64,000 bases of DNA from CAKXIK01 sp050947015 (GTDB taxonomy: Bacteria; Bacillota; Clostridia; Oscillospirales; Acutalibacteraceae): contig JBMNVT010000002.1 in the NCBI GenBank assembly GCA_050947015.1, positions 62,001-126,000 on the forward strand. The letters run 5' to 3'. Within the stretch, counting starts at the first letter, position 1; each line of letters starts with the position of its first letter. Below are positions 26,163 through 34,494 of the stretch, in pieces. The notes beneath the pieces were generated by a model, which saw nothing but the letters and a program-made list of their open reading frames with translations, was not told the origin of the DNA and searched no databases. The position numbers and the translations under genes are program-made.

Positions 26163-26564
26163 ATGGAATTCGATTACAATATTCCGATTTATCTGCAGGT
26201 TGCACGCAGAATTAAATCGCAGATTGCCTCCGGGCTCTTGCGCCCAGGAGATAAGCTTCCTTCCAATCTGGATCTTGCAATCGAATATAAGATCAATCCC
26301 AATACAGTGCAGCGGATTTACCGCGAACTGGAAAACGAACAAATTTCTTTTACGAGGCGCGGAATTGGTACGTTTGTTTCAGAGGATGAAGCAGTCGTCA
26401 GCCGCCTGAAACAGGAAATGTCCGCGGAGGTCACCACCGCTTTTTTAAAAGAAATGCAGGCAATCGGTTTTTCTGCGGAAGAAATTCTCGCCACCATAAC
26501 CGCGGCTTTGACCGAACAAAACAATCCCGAAACAGGAAAGGATGATTTTTATGCTGAAATTTGA
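26163..26564 (+). CDS. GntR-family (YtrA subfamily) repressor
   Basis: A 133-residue regulator with an N-terminal winged helix-turn-helix (IYLQVARRIKSQIASGLLRPGDKLPSNLDLA, then INPNTVQRIYRELENE) and only a short helical tail, the mark of the YtrA subfamily that controls adjacent ABC transporter operons, often induced by cell-wall stress. AAGGAGGG lies seven bases before the ATG at 26163. It overlaps the ABC ATPase gene by 14 bases. Two palindromes at its own promoter are the likely operators. Confidence 0.9.
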   Translation: MEFDYNIPIYLQVARRIKSQIASGLLRPGDKLPSNLDLAIEYKINPNTVQRIYRELENEQISFTRRGIGTFVSEDEAVVSRLKQEMSAEVTTAFLKEMQAIGFSAEEILATITAALTEQNNPETGKDDFYAEI

Positions 26565-27432
26565 TTCCATTACCAAGGGGTACGGCGGACGGCAGGCTCT
26601 GTTCAACGTCAACCTGCAGTTTGAACCGGGCTGCCTCTGCGCATTGGTCGGCCCAAATGGCAGCGGCAAAAGCACGCTGATGAAAATCGGCGCCGGCCTG
26701 GTAAAACCCACCCACGGAACGGCAAGCTACAACGGGCTGCCCATCGGCAAAGAATCCAAGGCAAAAATTGCATATATGTCAACGGAACCGTTTTATTACA
26801 GCTACATGAATATCGGCAACGTCGGTCAGTTCTATGAGGATTTTTATCAGGATTTCGACCCGCGTGCCTACGCTGAGCTGATTCGCTTCATGGAACTTTC
26901 CATGGATATGAAAGTAAAATCGCTTTCCTCCGGCATGGCGGCCAAGTTGAAAATTGCAGCCACTCTTGCGCGCAACGCCGAAGTAGTGATGCTGGACGAA
27001 CCTCTGAACGGGATCGATCTGATCGGGCGTGATCAGATCATCAATTCCATTATCCGATATACCGGCGCCGGCAGAACTTTTATTATTTCCAGCCATCTGC
27101 TTGATGAGCTTGAATCGATTACCGACACCGTGGTCATGCTGCGGAACGGCCAGGTTATTCTGAGCGGCAAAGCGGAGGAAATCCGCGAGCAGCACGGAAA
27201 ATCTATCGTTGAGCTTTACAAGGAGATTTATTCCGCCGGATATCCGAACGTGCCGGGTCAGCCGCCTTACGGTGCGCCAGGCTTCCCACCTCAAGCTTAT
27301 TACGGTCAGCCTCCTATATATCAGAACGTGCAGCAGCCATACGGACAGACGCCCCAGCCGCCTGTACCAGGCGTTTCGCCGACTGCACCGGAAGAGCGTG
27401 ACAAAGACAAAGCCGACGGTCCAAACGACTGA
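26551..27432 (+). CDS. ABC transporter ATP-binding protein with a Pro/Gln/Tyr-rich tail
   Basis: A 293-residue ATPase: Walker A GPNGSGKST, signature SLSSGMAAKLKIA, Walker B EVVMLDEPLNGID, and an H-loop in ISSHLLDELESI, ending near residue 235. About 60 further residues are rich in proline, glutamine, glycine and tyrosine (for example GQPPYGAPGFPPQAYYGQPP) and then charged. Such a tail is unusual for this class and is probably disordered. AAAGGA precedes the ATG at 26551. The partner is the permease encoded 23 bases downstream; together they resemble YtrB/YtrC-type exporters. The substrate is unknown. Confidence 0.88.
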   Translation: MLKFDSITKGYGGRQALFNVNLQFEPGCLCALVGPNGSGKSTLMKIGAGLVKPTHGTASYNGLPIGKESKAKIAYMSTEPFYYSYMNIGNVGQFYEDFYQDFDPRAYAELIRFMELSMDMKVKSLSSGMAAKLKIAATLARNAEVVMLDEPLNGIDLIGRDQIINSIIRYTGAGRTFIISSHLLDELESITDTVVMLRNGQVILSGKAEEIREQHGKSIVELYKEIYSAGYPNVPGQPPYGAPGFPPQAYYGQPPIYQNVQQPYGQTPQPPVPGVSPTAPEERDKDKADGPND

Positions 27433-27455
27433 GCGCAGAAAGGGGTAATTGACTT

Positions 27456-28235
27456 ATGATTAAACTAATTAAATACGACCTCATCAAATCGCGGGCATGG
27501 TACATTATTACTGCGGCAGCGCTGCTGCTGATTGAAGCGGCTTATCTGCTCGGTTACTGGATTGAGAACGACGATCTTTTTAGCATCGGCGGCGTACTGT
27601 TTGTTGTTGCCGGCGCGTTTTCGCTGCTTGCTCTTCTGATTTATTCCGTTCAGCTCTATTCGGAGGAGTTGACCAAAAAGTCGGGTTACATGACGTTTCT
27701 GACGCCACGCACCGCTTACCAGATTATTGGCAGCAAACTGATTGTTTCCTTTATCGTTCTGGTGATCGGGTTTGTCGTCTACTGCACGCTTGGTCTGCTC
27801 AATCTTCAGATCATCGCCAATATGCAGGGAAATCTTTTGGGTGAGATCATTTCCATGATTTCACCGGACGATATCCCCGAGCTTCTTCTGCTTCTCTTTA
27901 ATACGTTGATCCAATGGTTCGTGACGATTATCACCATTTATTTTTCCGTTACACTGGCCAGCACGCTGTTAGGCAATATTAAATTTCGCTGGTTGATTTC
28001 AGCGGCAATTTTCCTCGCAATCAACACTGTGGTCAGCGTCATTTCTTCCTCCCTGGTGATGAACAAAGCGCTTCAGTTTTCCTACAGCATGACAGAAACC
28101 AGCAGCCCCTCCTTTTCATTTTTTCTGGACAATTCCGCGGAACTGATGCTGATCTCTTTGGCGATCAATCTGGTTCTTGCCGTTGGTTTTTACTTTGCGA
28201 CCGCAGCTCTTGCCGAAAAAAAACTCAGCCTGTAA
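27456..28235 (+). CDS. ABC-2 type transporter permease
   Basis: A 259-residue membrane protein with six hydrophobic segments (two near residues 15-60, one at about 100-125, then three in the second half). It begins MIKLIKYDLIKSRAWY, as in small ABC-2 permeases of YtrA-controlled operons. The motif SKKSGYMTFLTPRTAYQIIGSKL-like cytoplasmic stretch lies between the second and third segments. It should pair with the ATPase encoded upstream. A terminator follows. Confidence 0.82.
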   Translation: MIKLIKYDLIKSRAWYIITAAALLLIEAAYLLGYWIENDDLFSIGGVLFVVAGAFSLLALLIYSVQLYSEELTKKSGYMTFLTPRTAYQIIGSKLIVSFIVLVIGFVVYCTLGLLNLQIIANMQGNLLGEIISMISPDDIPELLLLLFNTLIQWFVTIITIYFSVTLASTLLGNIKFRWLISAAIFLAINTVVSVISSSLVMNKALQFSYSMTETSSPSFSFFLDNSAELMLISLAINLVLAVGFYFATAALAEKKLSL

Positions 28236-28255
28236 TGCTATTTTTAAAATAATAA

Positions 28256-28298
28256 CGGCAGACATCTGCTTTCTCTGGGCATTTGTCTGCTGTTTTTT
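28256..28298 (+). terminator. Terminator of the GntR-ABC operon
   Basis: CGGCAGACA (28256-28264) pairs with TGTCTGCTG (28284-28292), followed by TTTTTT. Confidence 0.75.
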
Positions 28299-28319
28299 GC
28301 CGCGGTTTGTGTCTTTGAC

Positions 28320-28610
28320 TCAGGATTCCGGCGGTTTTTTCTTCTGTTTCTCCGGTTCGTGCGGAAATCCCTGCGCAATTGCAGGAAACCGATTGCCGGA
28401 ATCTGCCGTGGGCTGGATGTTGTACGTTCCGTACTTATTAATCAACTCGTCTGCGGTCTCCGGTTGATCCATGATTGGCTTTACCGAAATTTCCTCTCCC
28501 TTTTTCCATTTATCTCTCACATTCGTCGTTCCCTTCCAGTAAATTTCCGGCGGTAAAAACTTTATGACGCATAAATCTGCCGGCAAAGTCAGTATTCCCG
28601 AAAAACGCAA
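28320..28610 (-). CDS. Hypothetical protein (start uncertain)
   Basis: An open frame of 96 residues from TTG 28610, ending in a basic, proline-rich tail (EPEKQKKKPPES). It contains PPEIYWKGTTNVRDKWKKGEE, no membrane segment and no recognised domain. The frame continues upstream without a stop for about ten more codons. A good AAAGGGGG ribosome binding site there is followed five bases later by an in-frame ATT, so an ATT-initiated version is possible. It lies in the otherwise empty gap between two transporter operons, on the opposite strand. The amino-acid composition looks protein-like, but no homologue was recognised. Confidence 0.4.
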   Translation of the reverse strand: MRFSGILTLPADLCVIKFLPPEIYWKGTTNVRDKWKKGEEISVKPIMDQPETADELINKYGTYNIQPTADSGNRFPAIAQGFPHEPEKQKKKPPES

Positions 28611-28668
28611 TTCTATTGTTTTTCCGATTCCGCAACTAATAAGTTCCCCCTTTCAAACTGCTGCGTTC

Positions 28669-28698
28669 TTGTTTGCGTTCAACACCACATGGTAAAAT
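28669..28698 (+). promoter_or_regulatory. Likely promoter of the ABC exporter gene
   Basis: TTGTTT (28669-28674), 18-base spacer and TAAAAT (28693-28698), about 30 bases before the gene start. Confidence 0.5.
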
Positions 28699-28729
28699 AG
28701 GGTTACTTCATCGAAAGGCGGTCTATAAA

Positions 28730-30499
28730 ATGGAATCAAACGAAAAACTGCAGTTAAAAAAACAAAAAAGAGAGTCCGCCCGACTTCAGCGCCGATTTAC
28801 CGCAACTTTTCTGGCTCAAAACCGTGCGTCGTTTTTGATTACGCTGGGTACTGTTATTCTTCTTTGCGCACTGGAACTGTTGCTCGCATGGTTGATACAG
28901 CAGATTCTGGACGCCGCTGCCGGCAGCGATGCCGCATCTTTGCTCCGAACGGTATTTTGTTTCCTGATTGCGTTTTTTCTGTTTCTGGCGGCATCCATGA
29001 TTCGGCGGTGCACCTTTTCGTGTTTTATGCAGCGTGCCATGCGTCAGTACAAAGAATATGCGTTTGTCGAAATTACAAAAAAAAGCATCGGCTCCTTCAA
29101 CCAAGAAAACACCGGACGCTATATTTCTGCGCTGACAAACGACGCAACTTCTATTGAGACAAATTATCTGGAAAAATGTTTTACGCTGATTATGCAGTCG
29201 TTGCTGTTCTGCGGCGCACTCACGATGATGTTTTGCTACAGTCCGCTGCTGACCGGAATTGCTGTGTTGATTTCTATGCTGCCCGTGGCCGCATCCCTGA
29301 TTTGCGGAAAGCGGCTAACCGACAAAGAAAAGGCCGTTTCCATTCAAAATGAAAATTTTATGTCAATGCTGAAGGATCTGCTGACCGGGTTCCCCGTTAT
29401 CAAAAGCTTTAAAGCCGAAAAAGAAGTTACCGAGCAATTTGCGGAACAAAACCGGGAATTGGAAAGCTGCAAACGTGCTCGCCGCATGACCGCCGACACA
29501 ATTGACATCATCGGCACTTCAACCGGTCTGCTGGCGCAGTTTGGTGTGTTTTTTGCCGGAGCTTTTCTTGCGGTTACAGAAAATTCTATTACCACCGGTG
29601 TTGTCATTGTGTTTGTGCAGTTGATGAACTATGTGCTACAGCCGATTTCCACGGTACCGGCTCTGATCGCAAACCGCAAAGCGGCCTTGGCGCTGATTGA
29701 CAAGCTGGCGCAGGCTGTTTCCTCCAACACATCGCGCAGCGGCAAGCCGGTCGGTCAGGTGCTGAACGATAAAATCGAAATCCGCAGCCTCACCTTTGGC
29801 TATGAGCCGGAGCAGGTTGTTCTCAAGGATATCACTCTGGATTTTGAGGCCGGAAAAAGCTATGCGCTGGTTGGTTCTTCCGGCAGCGGAAAGTCCACTC
29901 TGCTGAATCTTTTGATGGGTAGCTATGAAAATTACAGCGGTTCCATTCGTTTTGACGGCAACGAACTGCGCACCATCTGTACCGACTCTCTTTATGATAT
30001 GATCTCGATGATTCAGCAAAACGTTTTTATTTTCAACAACACCATCCAAAACAATGTGACCATGTTCCGCGAATTTCCCCAGGAAAAAATTGACCGGGCA
30101 ATCCGGATGTCCGGTCTGGAGGAGCTTATCCGCCAGCGCGGCGCCGGTTATCTTTGCGGCGAAAACGGTTTAGGGCTTTCCGGCGGAGAACGACAGCGTG
30201 TTTCCATTGCGCGCAGTCTGTTGCGGGAAACACCGATTCTGCTGGTGGATGAAGCAACTGCAGCGCTTGACCCTGCCACTGCACACGCAGTTTCTTCTTC
30301 AATTCTGGATATTTCGGACCTGACCCGTGTGGTGGTAACGCATTGGCTGGAGGAATCGCTCCTGCGCCGTTATGACAGGATTGTGGTTCTGCGCAGCGGG
30401 AGGGTTTGTGAACAGGGAACCTTTGAAGAGCTAATGCAAAAGCAAAGCTATTTTTACTCTCTGTACACCGTTTCGGCCGCAGACGCTGCCGATTCATAA
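28730..30499 (+). CDS. ABC exporter, fused permease and ATPase
   Basis: A 589-residue half-transporter of the multidrug/lipid exporter type: six membrane segments in the first 320 residues, then an ATPase with Walker A GSSGSGKST, signature LSGGERQRVSIA, Walker B ILLVDEATAALD and H-loop VTHWLEE. The start chosen is ATG 28730 with AAAGGCGG upstream; the frame from 28673 overlaps the promoter. It stands alone, so it should work as a homodimer. It is flanked by a terminator shared with nrdD. The substrate is unknown. Confidence 0.88.
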   Translation: MESNEKLQLKKQKRESARLQRRFTATFLAQNRASFLITLGTVILLCALELLLAWLIQQILDAAAGSDAASLLRTVFCFLIAFFLFLAASMIRRCTFSCFMQRAMRQYKEYAFVEITKKSIGSFNQENTGRYISALTNDATSIETNYLEKCFTLIMQSLLFCGALTMMFCYSPLLTGIAVLISMLPVAASLICGKRLTDKEKAVSIQNENFMSMLKDLLTGFPVIKSFKAEKEVTEQFAEQNRELESCKRARRMTADTIDIIGTSTGLLAQFGVFFAGAFLAVTENSITTGVVIVFVQLMNYVLQPISTVPALIANRKAALALIDKLAQAVSSNTSRSGKPVGQVLNDKIEIRSLTFGYEPEQVVLKDITLDFEAGKSYALVGSSGSGKSTLLNLLMGSYENYSGSIRFDGNELRTICTDSLYDMISMIQQNVFIFNNTIQNNVTMFREFPQEKIDRAIRMSGLEELIRQRGAGYLCGENGLGLSGGERQRVSIARSLLRETPILLVDEATAALDPATAHAVSSSILDISDLTRVVVTHWLEESLLRRYDRIVVLRSGRVCEQGTFEELMQKQSYFYSLYTVSAADAADS

Positions 30500-30517
30500 G
30501 ATCCTCTGCCGGTACAG

Positions 30518-30565
30518 AAAAAATCTCCTGCAGGCGACATGGCAACCGCCTGCAGGAGATTTTTA
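30518..30565. terminator. Bidirectional terminator between the ABC exporter gene and nrdD
   Basis: Positions 30518-30536 pair with 30547-30565 (18 of 19 pairs). The core is TCTCCTGCAGGCG, flanked by A-runs on one side and T-runs on the other. The genes on both sides converge here. Confidence 0.9.
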
Positions 30566-30641
30566 TCATCGGGTATTCAGTTTTTCCGCTGCGCTTCGTT
30601 TCATCCCGTTGGCCTGCGAGCAAACATCCTCATCAGCCAAT

Positions 30642-33008
30642 TCAGCCGATCTGTTCGGCAAATTTGCGGATATTGGATACATTGGCGTAAGTTCTGGCTT
30701 TTTCGCCGTCGATTACAACCAGAGTCGGCGCCTGACAGACACCATATTTCCGCACCAGCTCCGCATGCTCCTCCGCGTCGATAATCTCATAAGCAACCCT
30801 GGCCTGCTGCAAAAAAGTGTTCGCCATCCGGCAGTTTGGACATGTTTTTGTAGTAAAAAGCAGCATCTGCCTCGCTTCTCCTTCCTCTGCTGGCTGATTC
30901 GTTTCCGACGCCGCCGGAATCCTCTTTTTCAGTACAGAAGCGGAAGGATCATACACCCTGCGCTCTTTAAATTCCTGCAGTTTACCATCGTTCCAGTTCT
31001 GCACCGGACGGTAATAGCCGGTAATCCTGGAGTAGACCTCAGTTTTTTCCCCGCAAATCGGACAGGTATACTGCTCGCCGCTGAGGTAGCCGTGCTCCCT
31101 GCAGACAGAATAGGTGGGAGAGATCGTATAATACGGAAGCTTGTAGTTCTCGGCAATCTTGCGCACCAAAGAGGCTGCCGCCTTCCAGTCCGGAAGCTTT
31201 TCACCGAGAAACGCGTGGAACACCGTTCCGGAGGTATACAGCGTCTGCAGCTCGTCCTGAATATCAAGCGCTTCAAAAATATCGGCCGTATAGCCGACCG
31301 GCAGATGAGAGCTGTTTGTGTAATAAGGCGTTCCGCCGGGTTCCGCTGCAGTTATAATATTCGGAAATTGTGCAATATCATGCTTTGCCAGCCGGTAGGT
31401 TGTCGATTCCGCCGGAGTTGCTTCCAGATTATAAAGGTCGCCGTACTCCTGCTGGTAATCGGCAAGACGTTCGCGCATATGATTGAGAACGTCCTTTGCA
31501 AACTGCTGTGTGTCGGCATGCGTCATATCGTGCTTGAGCCAGTTGGCATTCAGTCCAACTTCGTTCATCCCAATCAAACCGATGGTGGAAAAATGATTCT
31601 CAAAGGAACCAAGGTAACGGCGGGTGTATGGATAAAGCCCCTCGTTGAGCAGCTTTGTGATAACGGTGCGCTTAATTTTGAGCGACCGTGCAGAAAGATC
31701 CATCATTTTATCAAGTCGGCGGTAAAAATCGGCAGAATCTTTTGCCAGATAAGCAATCCGGGGCAGATTGATGGTAACGACGCCCACCGATCCGGTGGAT
31801 TCTCCGCTGCCGAAGAATCCGCCGGATTTTTTGCGCAGCTCGCGCAGATCCAGACGCAGGCGGCAGCACATGCTCCGCACATCGCTGGGCTGCATTTCGC
31901 TGTTAATATAGTTGGAAAAATAAGGCGTACCGTATTTGGACGTCATTTCAAACAGAAGGCGATTGTTTTCCGTATCCGACCAGTCAAAATCTTTTGTGAT
32001 TGAATAGGTCGGAATCGGGTACTGGAACCCGCGCCCGTTTGCGTCCCCTTCAATCATGGTTTCTATGAACGCGCGATTAATCATGTCCATCTCGCGCTTG
32101 CAATCCTTATATTTAAAATTCATTTCCTTGCCGCCGACAATCGCGTTGAGTTCGGCCAAGTCATCCGGAACCGTCCAGTCCAGAGTAATGTTTGAAAACG
32201 GGGCCTGCGTTCCCCAGCGGCTTGGCGTATTGACGCCATAAATAAAGGATTCAATGCATTTTTTCACTTCATCATAAGTCAGACAGTCGCTTTTTACAAA
32301 CGGCGCGAGGTAGGTGTCGAAGGAAGAAAACGCCTGTGCACCCGCCCATTCATTCTGCATAATGCCGAGAAAATTCACCATTTGGTTGCACAGCGTCGCA
32401 AGGTGCTTAGCCGGCGACGACGTAATCTTGCCCGGAATGCCGCCAAGCCCTTCTTGAATCAGCTGGCGCAGCGACCAACCAGCGCAATAACCGGTCAGCA
32501 TGGAAAGATCGTGAATATGAATATCTGCATTGCGGTGCGCATCGGCAATTTCCTGATCATAAATCTCCGAAAGCCAGTAATTGGCGGTAATTGCGCCCGA
32601 ATTGCTGAGGATCAGGCCGCCGACCGAATAAGTAACGGTGGAGTTTTCCTTCACCCGCCAGTCGCGGACATGAACGTAACTGTCCACCACCTCTTTATAG
32701 TCAAGAATTGTAGATTTCAGGTTGCGCAGTTTTTCACGCTGCTTTCGGTAAAGAATATAAGCTTTGGCAACGTCCGCATATCCGGCCTGAACCAGCACGT
32801 TTTCGACACTATCTTGAATATCCTCCACTGCGATCAGATCATCCCGGATTTTCGGCTCAAAATCCGCTGTCACTTTGAGCGCCAACAGCTCGATTACGCT
32901 GGGATGATACTGTTTTTCCTGCGCCTCAAACGCTTTGGTAATCGCAGTTTCAATCTTATTCAGATTAAAATCAGCCGTTTTTCCGTCTCGTTTTGTTACC
33001 CGGTACAT
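30642..33008 (-). CDS. nrdD: Anaerobic ribonucleoside-triphosphate reductase with C-terminal redoxin domain
   Basis: A 788-residue class III ribonucleotide reductase that makes dNTPs without oxygen, using a glycyl radical. An ATP-cone forms the first 90 residues (MYRVTKRDGKTADFN). The catalytic barrel includes CCRLRLDLRELRKKSGGFFGSGESTGSVGVV-type sequence. A zinc site (CREHGYLSGEQYTCPICG) precedes the radical glycine in RITGYYRPV (about residue 664). Residues 715-788 add a glutaredoxin/thioredoxin-like domain with CPNC at 723-726 and a cis-proline CQAPTLVV, which suggests a built-in reductant instead of formate. GGAGGAGG precedes the ATG at 33008. It has its own promoter, separate from nrdG. 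Confidence 0.93.
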   Translation of the reverse strand: MYRVTKRDGKTADFNLNKIETAITKAFEAQEKQYHPSVIELLALKVTADFEPKIRDDLIAVEDIQDSVENVLVQAGYADVAKAYILYRKQREKLRNLKSTILDYKEVVDSYVHVRDWRVKENSTVTYSVGGLILSNSGAITANYWLSEIYDQEIADAHRNADIHIHDLSMLTGYCAGWSLRQLIQEGLGGIPGKITSSPAKHLATLCNQMVNFLGIMQNEWAGAQAFSSFDTYLAPFVKSDCLTYDEVKKCIESFIYGVNTPSRWGTQAPFSNITLDWTVPDDLAELNAIVGGKEMNFKYKDCKREMDMINRAFIETMIEGDANGRGFQYPIPTYSITKDFDWSDTENNRLLFEMTSKYGTPYFSNYINSEMQPSDVRSMCCRLRLDLRELRKKSGGFFGSGESTGSVGVVTINLPRIAYLAKDSADFYRRLDKMMDLSARSLKIKRTVITKLLNEGLYPYTRRYLGSFENHFSTIGLIGMNEVGLNANWLKHDMTHADTQQFAKDVLNHMRERLADYQQEYGDLYNLEATPAESTTYRLAKHDIAQFPNIITAAEPGGTPYYTNSSHLPVGYTADIFEALDIQDELQTLYTSGTVFHAFLGEKLPDWKAAASLVRKIAENYKLPYYTISPTYSVCREHGYLSGEQYTCPICGEKTEVYSRITGYYRPVQNWNDGKLQEFKERRVYDPSASVLKKRIPAASETNQPAEEGEARQMLLFTTKTCPNCRMANTFLQQARVAYEIIDAEEHAELVRKYGVCQAPTLVVIDGEKARTYANVSNIRKFAEQIG

Positions 33009-33065
33009 ATAGACAGCCTCCTCCTGATACTTTAAGGTGCCACGCACCCTGTGGTGAACTAATTT

Positions 33066-33094
33066 ATTGTATCATCTTTCCTGTCACGCGTCAA
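33066..33094 (-). promoter_or_regulatory. Promoter of nrdD
   Basis: TTGACG (33094-33089), 17-base spacer and TACAAT (33071-33066) on the minus strand, just after the terminator that follows nrdG. Confidence 0.65.
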
Positions 33095-33100
33095 GGCATA

Positions 33101-33148
33101 AAAACACAAGATATAGCTGCTTATTTGTTAACAAACAGCTATATCTTG
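33101..33148 (-). terminator. Terminator after nrdG
   Basis: CAAGATATAGCTG (33107-33119) and CAGCTATATCTTG (33136-33148) form a perfect 13-base stem. The 16-base loop contains the palindrome TTTGTTAACAAA. On the minus strand TGTTTTTA follows. The long palindrome could also be a regulatory site for nrdD. Confidence 0.75.
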
Positions 33149-33162
33149 CGATTTCAATTATA

Positions 33163-33858
33163 TCAATCCATTCCGCGCAGCTGGGCGGACGGCACAAACG
33201 GCAGCACCTCGGCGCGAAACGCCTCCATCTCTGGTTTGGAACAGCCATGCAACCCGGGCGCAATCAGGCTTCCGGAATCCCGGAAAGCCTGCAGAAAATA
33301 ACGCGGCGCGCCGGCAATCCAACGTCCAATTCGTTCAAAGTCCCCCGGATGATGCAGTTCCCGCACAACAGTGGTGCGAAATTCATAAGGAATCGAACTC
33401 CCCTGCAGCAGGCGGACGCTCTCTTCCACCTTCGCCGTGGAATATCCCGGAATTCCGACGGTTTCGCCATAACGTTCCCTGCAATTTTTGAGATCCATCG
33501 CTACAAAATCCACCAGCCCTTTTTTTAAGAGTGGAGCCAACCGTTCCGGCATACTGCCGTTGGTATCCAGCTTGACCTCACAGCCGGCTTCGTGAATTTT
33601 TTGCAGGAACTGACCCAGTTCCTGCTGAAGCAGCGGTTCCCCGCCCGTGACACAGACGCCTTCCAGCACGCCTTTGCGTTTTTGCAGCAGCGCAAAAAAT
33701 TCCTCCTGAGTAACGGAATCGCATTTTTCCGGTTCCAGAACAAGCGGCGCATTATGGCAGAACGGACAGCGAAAATTGCAGCCGCCGCAAAACACCGTAC
33801 AAGCAACCCGCCCAGGAAAATCGAGCAGGGTCAGCCTTTGCAGTCCCTGAATTTGCAC
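33163..33858 (-). CDS. nrdG: Anaerobic ribonucleotide reductase activating protein (radical SAM)
   Basis: A 231-residue radical SAM activase of the NrdG2 type. CNFRCPFCHN supplies the three cysteines of the [4Fe-4S] cluster that cleaves S-adenosylmethionine to make the glycyl radical in NrdD. Further family features are QRLTLLDFPGRVACTVFCGGC, VCVTGGEPLL and KLDTNGSMPE. The open frame reaches 33957, overlapping the acetyltransferase gene, but the GTG at 33858 has AAGGAGAGG six bases upstream and gives the normal length. It lies upstream of nrdD but is separated from it by a terminator and a promoter. Confidence 0.92.
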   Translation of the reverse strand: MQIQGLQRLTLLDFPGRVACTVFCGGCNFRCPFCHNAPLVLEPEKCDSVTQEEFFALLQKRKGVLEGVCVTGGEPLLQQELGQFLQKIHEAGCEVKLDTNGSMPERLAPLLKKGLVDFVAMDLKNCRERYGETVGIPGYSTAKVEESVRLLQGSSIPYEFRTTVVRELHHPGDFERIGRWIAGAPRYFLQAFRDSGSLIAPGLHGCSKPEMEAFRAEVLPFVPSAQLRGMD

Positions 33859-33887
33859 GGTCTTCCTCTCCTTAGCCAATTTTTGCA

Positions 33888-34451
33888 TCACCGGCCGCTC
33901 ATCGCGTCCTGCGCGGGCGGGATATGGCTCCAGCGTTCCCGCAGCAGAGAAAAACACTCCAGATCCATCATCTTTGCGTCAAACCGTAATTCACATTGGC
34001 GCAGACGCCCTTCGTATTCAAATCCGCATTTCTGCAGAACATTGCGTGAACGGCGGTTGTGCGGATAACAGTAAGCGGAAACCAGATCAATTTCCTGTCG
34101 CTCGAACGCATACCGCAGCAGCGTCTGCACGGCTTCCGTCATGATCCCTTTGCCCCAATATTTCTCGGAAAGCGCGTAACCCAGCATCCGTGCCCTGTTG
34201 TTTTCTCTCTTTGGATCATCAACCAGGCCCAGCGACCCGATCAGTTTCCCGTTTTCCTGCAGGACAATTGCAAAAACATTTTCCTTGCCCACAAAAACAT
34301 CCTGCAGCACCGCGCGGTTTTCCTCTAGTGTGGCGTGCGGCTTCCATCCCGCGTTCGTCCCGACACTTTCCTGACGACTGTATTCAAATACAGCCTGAGC
34401 ATCTTCCATTGTAATCGGCCGAAGAATCAACCGTCTGGTTCTTAATTCCAT
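33888..34451 (-). CDS. GNAT acetyltransferase, RimJ/RimL type
   Basis: A 187-residue GNAT-fold protein. The N terminus (ELRTRRLILRPITMEDAQAVFEY) is typical of the RimJ/RimL branch, and the acetyl-CoA-binding segment lies in LGYALSEKYWGKGIMTEAVQTLLRYAF. It should acetylate an N-terminal amine or a small molecule; the substrate is unknown. It follows the metallohydrolase gene by 43 bases and is followed by nrdG after 29. Confidence 0.85.
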   Translation of the reverse strand: MELRTRRLILRPITMEDAQAVFEYSRQESVGTNAGWKPHATLEENRAVLQDVFVGKENVFAIVLQENGKLIGSLGLVDDPKRENNRARMLGYALSEKYWGKGIMTEAVQTLLRYAFERQEIDLVSAYCYPHNRRSRNVLQKCGFEYEGRLRQCELRFDAKMMDLECFSLLRERWSHIPPAQDAMSGR

Positions 34452-34494
34452 CTGCAGCGCTCCCGTTCCTGAAAGATTGCAATCCGTTTTGTTT

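Noticed and set aside
30609..32003. A 464-codon plus-strand open frame inside nrdD
   Set aside because: Antisense shadow of nrdD, rich in Arg and Phe as expected from reverse-frame reading.
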